DNA of 25,080 bases from Planctomycetaceae bacterium (lineage in GTDB: Bacteria; Planctomycetota; Planctomycetia; Pirellulales; Pirellulaceae). The notes beneath the pieces are model-generated. The model was not told the origin of the DNA. It saw nothing but the letters and a program-made list of their open reading frames with translations, and ran no database searches. A program made the translations under genes and the position numbers. How positions within the stretch are numbered: the first letter of the stretch is position 1; each line of letters opens with the position of its first letter. The stretch covers positions 1 to 25,080 of the forward strand of contig JABHUV010000329.1 in NCBI GenBank assembly GCA_018658605.1, read 5' to 3'. This document shows positions 9,086-16,680 of the stretch, piece by piece.

Positions 9086-11289
9086 CGCTGTCCCCCTATA
9101 TGGGGATCGAGAGGAACACGATTTCGATAAACCCAGAGTTCCACGACACCTAAGACCAACACGAGCAATAACAAAGTAGCAAACCAATCATATCGGTTAT
9201 CAGTGGGGATTTCATTGACTGTAACACTGTGATCCGATATTAGAGACTCAGCACTAAATAGTTCTTCCGCCGGAATCGATAAATCATGACTGTCTTGACC
9301 ATCAAGGTTTATCGCATGAGGAGTCGACGCCACAGGTACGCCGTCCACAACCGTCATAATAGAATACACGCCCAAATCTTCCGTTTCGGAAAACGACCAC
9401 ACCAGTGGGCGACTCTCTGGTTGCTGACTGTCCCGCGGATGCACCACTGAAATGGGCTTTAGCTGTCCACTAGGAGTACGGACTTGGATTTGCAATTCAG
9501 CCAGTGAACGAGAAAGGTCGATTTTCTCAAACAATACCGAGCCTATTGTATGATTCTGGTGATTCCCACCAAGTCGAGCAACATGTGCTAATGACTCATG
9601 GACTAACGGCAAAAAACTAGGCCAACTCCCGAGATCACTCCACTTGCCCGTCTTCTGACTCGGGTCTATCGAAGTTGTCATAATGAAAACATGCCCACTG
9701 CCAACGGAAGCTAACAAATACAATGGGTCCGCGTTGTTAAGCACTAAAATGGGCTGCACTGTGTCAGTACCCGAGGCAACGCATTTGATGTATGTTGAGA
9801 TAGGTGTCGCTTCAATGCCATTGGTCGGATGATCGGCAAACAATTTAGTGATTGCATGTGATGTCTTATCGAGTTGTATCTGCACGTCTGAGTCTTCTAT
9901 AATCTGCTGCCACTGCAGGGGGATTTTAAATTCCGATGACATCCCAAACGAACGATTATAATTAGCGAGATCGATTCGATCCCCAGGACATAGCAAGAGC
10001 GTACCACCAGCAGTCACATAAGCATGTAACTGCTCAATTTCTGACGAGCTGATTTGTTTGACGTTACACAATGCAATCATGTCATATTGCGCAAGTCCTT
10101 GATCGATTAACTCCCCCTCATTGACTGTTGTTATTTGAACAGGCCACTGAGTACTGGCAGTCGGGACGAGCGCGGTTGCTAATAATTCTTCCGACCGATA
10201 TCGTCCCGTAACCGCCAGCACTTGAAACTTCGCAGCCGTCGAAAATACGACCCATTTCGTATTGTCAGACAACAATGAATCCGGCTGCGCTGCAGGAACT
10301 GGTGCAATGTGCACTTTAGCTTGATGCTGACCTAACTTCAAGTTTTGGTCATCGAGCCGAACAGTGACTAGTTCGCTGGGGGCCAGTGAAACTTGCTCCC
10401 GCTGCACAACGCGACCTTCAATGGACCATGTTACCGTAACGGTTTGAGATTTTGTCTGCGAATAGTTTTTAAACTGAGCGCGCAACGCTACTTGGTTGCC
10501 AAATGGACCCGCTGGATATTCAATGTCTAAATCCTCGACCGCAAGATTGTGTAAGTAAGGTTGTCGGCAGTCGAAGTATTCGATTTTGCCGCTCGCCCCA
10601 ATGATGCGTGATACTTTTTCAGGTGTTACGCCGTGCCAGGAATCACGTTGAAAATCAGAGAAGATTGCATAGCGAGTCATAACGATGTCTTGCATGGCGA
10701 CGCGAGAACGTTCTGCCAACGCAGCAGCTAGAACAATCGCATTGAGCGCCTCACCACTACGATTGGTTAATTCCAACGCCACTAACTCAGAAATGATTTC
10801 TTGCCGATCAAACACTGGTTGTTCTATCAATGGGCGATCGCGAGAACCAATTGTCACAATGGAAATGACATCGCCTTGTGGTAACTGTTGCACATACTTC
10901 ATCGCCCTTTGGCGAGCCAACTCAAAAGACGAAGCAGACGCTCCTGCAGATTCGCCAACCGCGCCCATGGAATAACTTGTATCGAGCAGCAACACGTGGT
11001 GCGTACCAGTCGAACGACGCAGATATCGATCGAATTGTGAATAATCTGTCGATGGATCGGTAATTGCAAATATCAAAAGGCCGAGCATCGCGAATCGTAG
11101 TAGCAACAACCACAATCGACGCAAGCGGACACGCTGCTGGACTTGTTGTTGTGCCGCTTGTAAAAATCGCATGGCCGACCAAGCGACCACTCGCTGGTAT
11201 CGTCGACGCCACAGATGAATCGCCAACGGTATCACTAGTACCAAGGCCCACCAAAGTCGTTCCGGCGATGTGTAGTTGACTGTAAACAT
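9082..11289 (-). CDS. BatA-like vWA membrane protein with glutamine-amidotransferase-like domain
   Basis: 735 residues. The N-terminus is the typical BatA region: SPERLWWALVLVIPLAIHLW (8-27) followed by RRRYQRVVAWSAMRFL and a second helix (about 59-77). A vWA domain comes next, with MIDAS motif DTSYS (103-107) and the conserved acidic residue in IFSDFQRDSW (209-218). A CARDB-like beta domain (about 248-348) contains GPFGNQVALRAQFKN. An amidotransferase-like fold (about 354-440) contains YDMIALCNV and YVTAGGTLLLCPGD. A C-terminal transmembrane helix lies at about 703-719. The ATG start lies three bases after the DUF58 stop, and its own TGA overlaps the next ATG. Its domain order closely parallels the following gene, suggesting that the two arose by duplication and may act as a heteromeric pair. 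In Bat systems such vWA proteins work with MoxR; the actual client here is unknown. Confidence 0.88.
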   Translation of the reverse strand: MFTVNYTSPERLWWALVLVIPLAIHLWRRRYQRVVAWSAMRFLQAAQQQVQQRVRLRRLWLLLLRFAMLGLLIFAITDPSTDYSQFDRYLRRSTGTHHVLLLDTSYSMGAVGESAGASASSFELARQRAMKYVQQLPQGDVISIVTIGSRDRPLIEQPVFDRQEIISELVALELTNRSGEALNAIVLAAALAERSRVAMQDIVMTRYAIFSDFQRDSWHGVTPEKVSRIIGASGKIEYFDCRQPYLHNLAVEDLDIEYPAGPFGNQVALRAQFKNYSQTKSQTVTVTWSIEGRVVQREQVSLAPSELVTVRLDDQNLKLGQHQAKVHIAPVPAAQPDSLLSDNTKWVVFSTAAKFQVLAVTGRYRSEELLATALVPTASTQWPVQITTVNEGELIDQGLAQYDMIALCNVKQISSSEIEQLHAYVTAGGTLLLCPGDRIDLANYNRSFGMSSEFKIPLQWQQIIEDSDVQIQLDKTSHAITKLFADHPTNGIEATPISTYIKCVASGTDTVQPILVLNNADPLYLLASVGSGHVFIMTTSIDPSQKTGKWSDLGSWPSFLPLVHESLAHVARLGGNHQNHTIGSVLFEKIDLSRSLAELQIQVRTPSGQLKPISVVHPRDSQQPESRPLVWSFSETEDLGVYSIMTVVDGVPVASTPHAINLDGQDSHDLSIPAEELFSAESLISDHSVTVNEIPTDNRYDWFATLLLLVLVLGVVELWVYRNRVPLDPHIGGQR

Positions 11290-11292
11290 AAG

Positions 11293-12255
11293 CTACACGC
11301 TCCTCCGTTGTGCAGCATAGCTCGTCAAAAACCCGTGTAGCGCCTGTCCAAAGTCTTCATCGGATACAACACATTGAAATCCAGCACCCAGATTACGAGA
11401 TCGGCTAGTCAATTCATCTTGCGCCTGCTCAAACAACTCTAGGTATTCTTGCCGAACCGAGTTCGTTTCTAATTCAGTGGTTGCGAATAACTCCAAATCT
11501 TCGAATTTTACGTTACCCGTGAATGGAAACGTGACCTCATCGCGATCAAGCACTTGAAACAACACCACGTCGTGATCCGACAATCGCAACTGCTCCACTG
11601 CTGCCAGCAATGGTTCCAAATCGTCTAAAAAATCGCTGGCCACAACTACAACCGATCGTTGGGGCAGCCGACCTGCAACATCATTCAAAACCGAACCTAA
11701 ATCAGTTCCCGCTAGAGCCCTACCTCGTTTCTGTTGCTTCTTGTGATCAGGCAACAGCGACTCACCGTCCTCCTGAGGATTCTCAAACACTTCCAGAATG
11801 CGGTCCCAATGTCGATGATGACTAGCGGCAGGGAGCCACTGTTGAATTTCCGTGTCGGCGAGAGCAACGCCGATCGAATCACCTTTCCGCAGCATTAGCC
11901 ACGCCAGTGCTGCGAGGACACACTTTGCATATTCCAGTTTTTCTAGTGGTGCGATTCCCGAACGATAAGACATGCTGGCACTCTGATCTAACACCAAATA
12001 GGCATGCAGGTTTGTTTCATCCACATATCGTTTGACGAACAACTTATCCGTACGACCATACGCCTTCCAATCCACATGACGAATCTCATCGCCTTGAACG
12101 TACTCACGATACTCTGAAAACTCCACGCTCGACCCTTGAAAAGGACTGCGATGCGACCCAGCGACAAATCCTTCGATGATATGCCGCGCACGCAACGTGA
12201 GTCCATCAAGAGCTGCGAGAGTTGTCGGACTTAAAGATTTCAGCAACTTGCTCAC
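11293..12255 (-). CDS. DUF58 domain protein (MoxR-associated vWA-like)
   Basis: 320 residues from a GTG start at 12253-12255, inside the end of the MoxR gene (50-base overlap). The start is supported by AGGTGA (complement of 12262-12267) six bases upstream and by the family N-terminus, which begins in the same way (LSPTTLAALDGLTLRARHI). The DUF58 signature is clear: HRSPFQGSSVEFSEYREY (35-52) then EIRHVDWKAYGRTDKLFVKR (57-76). A vWA-like domain follows, with DQSASM (90-95) and, later, VVVASDFLDDLEPLL. No transmembrane helix is present, so it is probably cytosolic. DUF58 genes are nearly always found next to MoxR genes, and the arrangement here is standard. By family precedent it probably acts as adaptor between the MoxR ATPase and the membrane vWA proteins; this has not been shown here. 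Confidence 0.93.
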   Translation of the reverse strand: MSKLLKSLSPTTLAALDGLTLRARHIIEGFVAGSHRSPFQGSSVEFSEYREYVQGDEIRHVDWKAYGRTDKLFVKRYVDETNLHAYLVLDQSASMSYRSGIAPLEKLEYAKCVLAALAWLMLRKGDSIGVALADTEIQQWLPAASHHRHWDRILEVFENPQEDGESLLPDHKKQQKRGRALAGTDLGSVLNDVAGRLPQRSVVVVASDFLDDLEPLLAAVEQLRLSDHDVVLFQVLDRDEVTFPFTGNVKFEDLELFATTELETNSVRQEYLELFEQAQDELTSRSRNLGAGFQCVVSDEDFGQALHGFLTSYAAQRRSV

Positions 12256-13264
12256 TGTGACTCACCTGACTCGTTTGCGAGATCCCCTGTTCAATTAATT
12301 GATCAATGATTTGATCTGTCGAAACACCTTCAGCTTGGGCGGCATAATTCAATCGAATACGATGCCGCAGGACACAATGAGCGACTGCGATAACATCGTC
12401 AAAATCAACGGCCACTCGTCCATTCATCAATGCATGAGCCTTAGCACCTAACACTAAATACTGACTCGCGCGTGGACCCGCTCCCCAACTAACATGGCGT
12501 TGAATACTCTCAGACACGTTGTTCTCTCCACGTGTCATCCGCGCCAACCCAATGGCAAATTGAGCGACATGGTCGGCAACGGGCAATGATCGAACAAACG
12601 CGGTGGCTGCCGCAAGTTCTTCCACACCGAACACCGCCTCAATCTCCTGATGCTCCGTACCCGTCGTTCTCTGAACCATCAGCAATTCTTCGGTTTCATT
12701 AGGGTAATCAACCTGCAACTGAAACATAAATCGATCCAACTGCGCTTCCGGCAGAGGGTAAGTGCCTTCTTGCTCGATGGGGTTCTGTGTCGCCAGCACA
12801 AAAAACGGGGCTGGTAACGCATGCGTGCGCCCCCCCACCGTGACTTGTCGCTCTTGCATTCCTTCGAGCAAAGCAGCTTGCGTTTTGGGAGGTGTCCGAT
12901 TAATTTCGTCCGCTAAAACGATATTCGCAAACAGCGGCCCCGCCATGAACTCTAATTCTCGATGACCCGTACTCAGGTCATCTTGAATGATTTCCGTTCC
13001 CGTTATATCCGCAGGCATCAAGTCCGGCGTAAACTGAATGCGGCTGAATGTCAAAGATAATGCAGAAGCTAGCGATTGCACCATCAGTGTTTTAGCGAGC
13101 CCTGGTACGCCGACTAATAAACAATGGCCCTCGGATAATAACGCCACCAGCATTTGATCGATTACTTTCGATTGCCCAACGATTTTACGTGACACCGCAG
13201 TGCGAATCGCATCACACGATTCACGGATCTGGGCGACTGATTGCTCGAGCTCGTTCACTGTCAT
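12206..13264 (-). CDS. MoxR-family AAA+ ATPase
   Basis: 352 residues, a normal length for the family. It is a cytosolic AAA+ chaperone-like ATPase that uses ATP hydrolysis to remodel partner proteins, usually with vWA-domain proteins. All key motifs are intact: Walker A GVPGLAKT (52-59), Walker B IVLADEIN (115-122), sensor 1 ATQNPIEQEGTYPLPEAQLD (158-177) with the following RF, and the lid domain with SWGAGPRASQYLVLGAKA. The ATG start at 13262-13264 has no clear Shine-Dalgarno sequence. Thirty-eight bases separate it from the upstream propeller gene, the largest gap in this operon, so a secondary promoter could lie there, though I see no convincing one. The neighbours downstream (DUF58, then two vWA membrane proteins) form the classical MoxR/Bat arrangement. 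Confidence 0.95.
   Translation of the reverse strand: MTVNELEQSVAQIRESCDAIRTAVSRKIVGQSKVIDQMLVALLSEGHCLLVGVPGLAKTLMVQSLASALSLTFSRIQFTPDLMPADITGTEIIQDDLSTGHRELEFMAGPLFANIVLADEINRTPPKTQAALLEGMQERQVTVGGRTHALPAPFFVLATQNPIEQEGTYPLPEAQLDRFMFQLQVDYPNETEELLMVQRTTGTEHQEIEAVFGVEELAAATAFVRSLPVADHVAQFAIGLARMTRGENNVSESIQRHVSWGAGPRASQYLVLGAKAHALMNGRVAVDFDDVIAVAHCVLRHRIRLNYAAQAEGVSTDQIIDQLIEQGISQTSQVSHSEQVAEIFKSDNSRSS
12262..12267 (-). promoter_or_regulatory. Ribosome binding site deciding the GTG start of the DUF58 gene
   Basis: The reverse complement reads AGGTGA, followed by six bases and the GTG at 12255-12253. It lies inside the 3' end of the MoxR coding sequence and supports the unusual start and a 50-base coupled overlap. 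Confidence 0.65.
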
Positions 13265-13303
13265 AATATAGGTCGTCTTAGGGGGGTTGATGTAGCTCTA
13301 TTT

Positions 13304-15580
13304 TTAGTTGCCATCCGCAACGATTTTTCGCTTCGTACGCGATAACGCTAGCAAGGTCTTGCCAGCAAATAATGTGACATAATCATCGCTAAATGTTATT
13401 TGACACCGTTGCCTATTCAATAATTCCATTATCTCCGTGGGAAATGTCGCGGCTGCTACTAATTCTAACCTAAATTGGCCGGATTCCAATTCAGTTATTC
13501 CTCTTTGCATAATCATCACAGTATCGCCGGTAACAACATAAATATTCGTGCCGTCATCTGCTAAAGTGTAAACAGATTCGACTTCACCCGTTGCAACGCT
13601 TAGGCCTGAATTCAACGCTGACTGAAATCGCCCATCGCGGTCATAATAAAACAGACCATTACCCAATAGCAGACATGCACCAGGTATTTCCCGACGACTT
13701 GGAATTAAAGTGGAATGCAGGAATTGAGATTCATGTGTAATCCACCGAAATGCACCAGAAAACAAATCTAACTGAAAGATTACGGCGTTATCCGCTGCTG
13801 CAATTGTTACTCCAAGACTACCCGCATCTACTACGATACTCGTATGCCTCGGCTTGGCCTGCTCTAAATCGGTAACATCCGTATCGTCCGCAATTCCGGT
13901 ATTCTGGGCATAGTGATTTAGCCACAACAACTGTCCGGCGAGTGAAACACAAGCGACTTCGCCAGTGTTGCAACAAGTTACAATTCGGTCACCGGCAATC
14001 ACCAAATGGCTTGCTTCAAGCGTCGAAACTTTTTGATGACCGACTGCTCGCGCCCCTCCTAAATAGGTGCGCCATTTTTCGCGGCCAGAATGCAACGAAT
14101 AACAAACCAGATAATTGCGACATTGCACAACTGTCGTTTCACGCATTAACACGTAAAATAAATCGCCCACAATTTTAGGTGAACTCACAAACGTCCAGTT
14201 CCCTAAACGATTTTCTTTTGCCCCGTTAGCATAGACTGGATAACCACTGAGCAATTTCCCTTGCGTGGACAAGTCCAGCGCCACAATAGCCCCACTAGAG
14301 CGAAATGCTGCCCCCAACGATTGATGATGCGTCGCCGTGGGATCTCCGATTCGAGCCAGTAACAAATCGCCGCTTATTTCCACTGTTGCCTGAGCTCTGC
14401 CCCAATATGGAATCGCTTTGTCATACCAATCACTGTCATTTTCAGAATCACCATGCTCGTAAATGACGTAACCCTCCTTGCCGGTTCCCCACGCTGGTAA
14501 TCCTGTCGCTATATCAACTGCAATAATCTTATCAACTGTATTTAAAAACAAATGCGATCGATTTCGCTGTACCGCCACCTCGAGGCGTGGGTTGTCCGAT
14601 AGATCGATGCGTTGTGTCCACTGAGGAGCGCGTTGGAATGTTTCAACCGGAGATGCGACAGCAAGAGTGTCATGTTCTGGAAAATGTTGCGAATAATAGT
14701 CTTCCAAAACTTTTACTACCTTACCTACCCGCCCACCGAATTGAAAATTCATGTGTTCTTTATCAGCGTCTACTTCAGTGAATCGTTCGACGCTAGCTGA
14801 TCGTATTGTCGCTAATGTTGCGCGAGCAGCTAAAGGCATGTTGGCTGCAACGTTGTTGGCGAACATGCGAACTTGCAGAGCTTGTTGCTCTGATCTCGTC
14901 ATTGGGCGTTGTAAAAAACCAACCACGCCGTCATATTCTAAGTCGACGTTAACTTGCGGAAAGCTCCTAGTCGCAGCCTGCCAATACATGCGAGCGGCCA
15001 GTTGCTGTCCGGTTTGAAATGCTGTATCCCCTAGCATAATACGCCATTGAAAAGTGCGACTGCTTAAGGGCCAGCGCGTCAATAGTCGGTGTACATCCGT
15101 TGGTTCCAATACCCCCGATGCTGCTATCGTCTGATCAGCGAAACGATCCATTCGCGTTTGATGTTCTTTCCAGATTGCCTGATGGTGCTGAGCGAATCGA
15201 GCATGCCAAGCGTGTGAGAAACTGTCAACACTTACAAACCGCCGATACCCTGTGGGCAATTGCGGCGCGGCGACGGGTACCAGTTTTCCAGCTGCGCGTA
15301 ATCGCAATCGATCCATTCGATCTAGTGCCGCCAGATAATCCTGCTGAGCCAACATGCCATTCGCCGCTGTAATTAATTGCAAATCTTCATGGTCCAGCAA
15401 CGGTACATGGCGGTCTGCCAAACCAACCGGATTCGCCACAATCGTCATTCCCTCTCGGTTTTGCCCAACAGCGCACCGCGCAGTTAAACAAACTACCACA
15501 GTGCTCAGCACAATGAGCACTGCGGCTTGGCTGCGCATCTCCGAGAACCAATTCTGCAATTTTACAAAAGGACTATCCAC
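13304..15580 (-). CDS. Secreted PQQ-like beta-propeller repeat protein
   Basis: 758 residues from a GTG at 15578-15580. Alternatives are a TTG at 15593-15595 and an ATG at 15536-15538. The GTG is preferred because GAGGG lies eight bases upstream and it overlaps the previous stop by eight bases. A signal sequence or anchor is seen at about 15-40 (AAVLIVLSTVVVCL). The N-terminal third is helical and rich in Ala, Arg and Gln (about 60-310) and could be a TPR-like region. The remainder has beta-propeller blades of the PQQ-like type: KIIAVDIATGLPAW, IVALDLSTQGKLLSGYP, LVCYSLHSGREKWRTYLGG, IVTCCNTGEVACVSLAGQLLW and VIFQLDLFSGAFRW. No dehydrogenase cofactor-site motif is obvious, so a binding or scaffold role like that of BamB-type propellers is likelier than an enzyme. 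It sits at the front of the MoxR/vWA operon. Confidence 0.85.
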   Translation of the reverse strand: MDSPFVKLQNWFSEMRSQAAVLIVLSTVVVCLTARCAVGQNREGMTIVANPVGLADRHVPLLDHEDLQLITAANGMLAQQDYLAALDRMDRLRLRAAGKLVPVAAPQLPTGYRRFVSVDSFSHAWHARFAQHHQAIWKEHQTRMDRFADQTIAASGVLEPTDVHRLLTRWPLSSRTFQWRIMLGDTAFQTGQQLAARMYWQAATRSFPQVNVDLEYDGVVGFLQRPMTRSEQQALQVRMFANNVAANMPLAARATLATIRSASVERFTEVDADKEHMNFQFGGRVGKVVKVLEDYYSQHFPEHDTLAVASPVETFQRAPQWTQRIDLSDNPRLEVAVQRNRSHLFLNTVDKIIAVDIATGLPAWGTGKEGYVIYEHGDSENDSDWYDKAIPYWGRAQATVEISGDLLLARIGDPTATHHQSLGAAFRSSGAIVALDLSTQGKLLSGYPVYANGAKENRLGNWTFVSSPKIVGDLFYVLMRETTVVQCRNYLVCYSLHSGREKWRTYLGGARAVGHQKVSTLEASHLVIAGDRIVTCCNTGEVACVSLAGQLLWLNHYAQNTGIADDTDVTDLEQAKPRHTSIVVDAGSLGVTIAAADNAVIFQLDLFSGAFRWITHESQFLHSTLIPSRREIPGACLLLGNGLFYYDRDGRFQSALNSGLSVATGEVESVYTLADDGTNIYVVTGDTVMIMQRGITELESGQFRLELVAAATFPTEIMELLNRQRCQITFSDDYVTLFAGKTLLALSRTKRKIVADGN

Positions 15581-15797
15581 GCGAAAAACCCTCAATAAAT
15601 CGCCCTAGCAAAAACAAGCAAACTCCAAAAATCATCGATATCAGCAGGCCATCCACGCCAAAACCAAACACATCTCGACCGGGGCGTTCTAACTCGCTCG
15701 TATTAGAATGGGGATCATCAAAAACAAGTTGCAATCCAATCGCAATAGGTAAAATACCCAACGCTGCTAGCTGCATCCATTTTCCGATTAACCGCAT
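15573..15797 (-). CDS. Small two-helix membrane protein of unknown function
   Basis: 74 residues from an ATG at 15795-15797. Two hydrophobic helices are visible: about 9-26 (LAALGILPIAIGLQLVF) and about 49-66 (VDGLLISMIFGVCLFLLGRF). They are linked by a polar loop with Asp, Ser and Glu. The C-terminus ends FIEGFSRG. I recall a similar short protein with an ending like GRxIEGY in planctomycete genomes, but no function is attached to it. It is the first gene of the leftward operon, and its TAG overlaps the proposed GTG of the propeller gene. The size and clean operon position support a real gene rather than a chance reading frame. Confidence 0.7.
   Translation of the reverse strand: MRLIGKWMQLAALGILPIAIGLQLVFDDPHSNTSELERPGRDVFGFGVDGLLISMIFGVCLFLLGRFIEGFSRG
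15589..15593 (-). promoter_or_regulatory. Ribosome binding site for the GTG start of the propeller gene
   Basis: The reverse complement reads GAGGG, eight bases before the GTG at 15580-15578. It lies within the coding end of the preceding small membrane protein gene and favours the GTG over the TTG or the internal ATG. Confidence 0.45.
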
Positions 15798-15878
15798 ATT
15801 GATTCTACTGTTTTATTGATGTTCAAAGGTAAGGGGATTGGGAGAAAGCCGTAAACGGACTATCCTCAATAGTAGGCA
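15798..15878. promoter_or_regulatory. Divergent intergenic region between the MoxR/vWA operon and the DUF983 gene
   Basis: An 81-base gap between two divergent genes; it must hold promoters for both directions unless the genes are leaderless. On the plus strand TTGGGA (15838-15843) and TATCCT (15861-15866) are 17 bases apart and match the sigma-70 consensus at four of six positions each, with a start codon only 12 bases after the second box. On the minus strand I found no convincing pair. Confidence in the region as regulatory is moderate; confidence in the individual boxes is low. Confidence 0.4.
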
Positions 15879-16292
15879 ATGTCATCCAATACTACCACTA
15901 GCGAAGTCTTGAATCTGATGCAAATTAAAACCGTTATTTTACGTAGTCTACGCCTGAAGTGTTGCCAATGTGGCATCGGAAAAATATTCCGTAGCTGGTT
16001 CAAAATGTATGACAATTGCTTGCACTGCGGCGTAACGTTCGAGCGCGAACCTGGTTTCTTTTTGGGTAGTATCTATATTAACTACGCTTTTACCGCCCTC
16101 AGCATGACCAGCATGTATGTTCCGGCCCTCATACTTGAGTGGGCCCCCAACAATCAACTCATCTGGTACGCGTTCGCTTATACCATCATCACGCCTATTC
16201 TGCTGTTCCGACATGCACGCAGTGTGTGGCTAGGATTTGATCAATTGTTTGATCCACAACAACGCGAGCGTAACGGTACCAAACAAGAATAG
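15879..16292 (+). CDS. DUF983 zinc-ribbon membrane protein
   Basis: 137 residues. The N-terminal part has a probable zinc ribbon with C28/C31 (in LKCCQCG) and C47/C50 (in DNCLHCG), followed by the DUF983 signature FEREPGFFLGSIYINYA (about 54-70). Two hydrophobic helices come next: about 66-90 and 96-113. DUF983 proteins are small membrane proteins often encoded near cytochrome oxidase genes; their exact role is not established to my knowledge. The start is the ATG at 15879-15881; an alternative ATG 13 codons later (15918) begins just before the conserved part. The gene is transcribed toward the oxidase cluster and ends 11 bases from the convergent CPTC protein gene. It is the only complete rightward gene in the window. 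Confidence 0.88.
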   Translation: MSSNTTTSEVLNLMQIKTVILRSLRLKCCQCGIGKIFRSWFKMYDNCLHCGVTFEREPGFFLGSIYINYAFTALSMTSMYVPALILEWAPNNQLIWYAFAYTIITPILLFRHARSVWLGFDQLFDPQQRERNGTKQE

Positions 16293-16303
16293 ATGACTTG
16301 GAA

Positions 16304-16588
16304 TTATTCCGGAGAATCGTTGCTCTCGTTGTCTTTAAGATTTCGCGCTTTGCGAATCAATACATAGAAATATGTGCTCATGGCCGTCAAAATGCTAAAC
16401 GGCATAGCCATCATAAACATGATGCTCCAGAAATAACCACGTATCATTTGAGGGTCGTTAGCACTCAAACTCTCTTTACACGTTGGACAAGCAGTCGCCA
16501 CATGACCAGCAATAATGATCACCATCGCACACAACGCCCATTGTCGAGCGAAACGAGTTATTAGATTTTTAAGATTTGACATCATCAT
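16304..16588 (-). CDS. Small membrane protein with CPTC motif, candidate oxidase-associated factor
   Basis: 94 residues; family not recognised. A signal-like helix (about 17-33) ends in ATACPTCKESLSANDP, so a CxxC pair (Cys34 and Cys37) lies just after the first membrane segment, on the outer face if the segment is a signal sequence. A second helix (about 52-76, GYFWSIMFMMAMPFSILTAM) precedes a charged tail. The CPTC pair could bind copper or take part in thiol exchange, which would fit its place at the 3' end of the oxidase cluster after the SCO and DUF420 genes. That is inference from position. The first of several ATG codons was taken as start; AGGA lies about four bases before it. A 92-base gap separates it from the DUF420 gene, so it may have its own promoter. 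Confidence 0.72.
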   Translation of the reverse strand: MMMSNLKNLITRFARQWALCAMVIIIAGHVATACPTCKESLSANDPQMIRGYFWSIMFMMAMPFSILTAMSTYFYVLIRKARNLKDNESNDSPE

Positions 16589-16680
16589 TGGTTCCTAGTT
16601 AACACTCTCAGTCTAATCAACCTTCTATCGCTAGTCCACATTGACCATCTCGATTCGTGTAATTTGTGTCCATGCGTAGT
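16589..16680. other. 92-base intergenic spacer before the CPTC protein gene
   Basis: Non-coding spacer between the DUF420 gene and the CPTC membrane protein gene, both leftward. I see no clear hairpin terminator and no strong promoter boxes. It is long compared with other gaps here, which leaves room for an internal promoter. Confidence 0.4.

Noticed and set aside
9086..9187. TTG start adding 34 residues to the second vWA protein
   Set aside because: The ATG at 9085 makes a typical ATGA overlap; the longer form would overlap by 106 bases and adds an Arg/Ser-rich segment with no family match.
15798..15830. TAGAAT on the minus strand as a -10 box for the MoxR/vWA operon
   Set aside because: It lies only a few bases before the start codon, and no acceptable -35 box is found at 16-18 bases.
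15948..16214. 88-codon minus-strand frame opposite the DUF983 gene
   Set aside because: The DUF983 frame carries the zinc-ribbon and signature motifs; the antisense frame has none.
16300..16310. Eleven-base palindrome GGAATTATTCC at the convergent gene ends
   Set aside because: The stem is short and AT-rich with a one-base centre, so it cannot form a stable hairpin and is probably chance.
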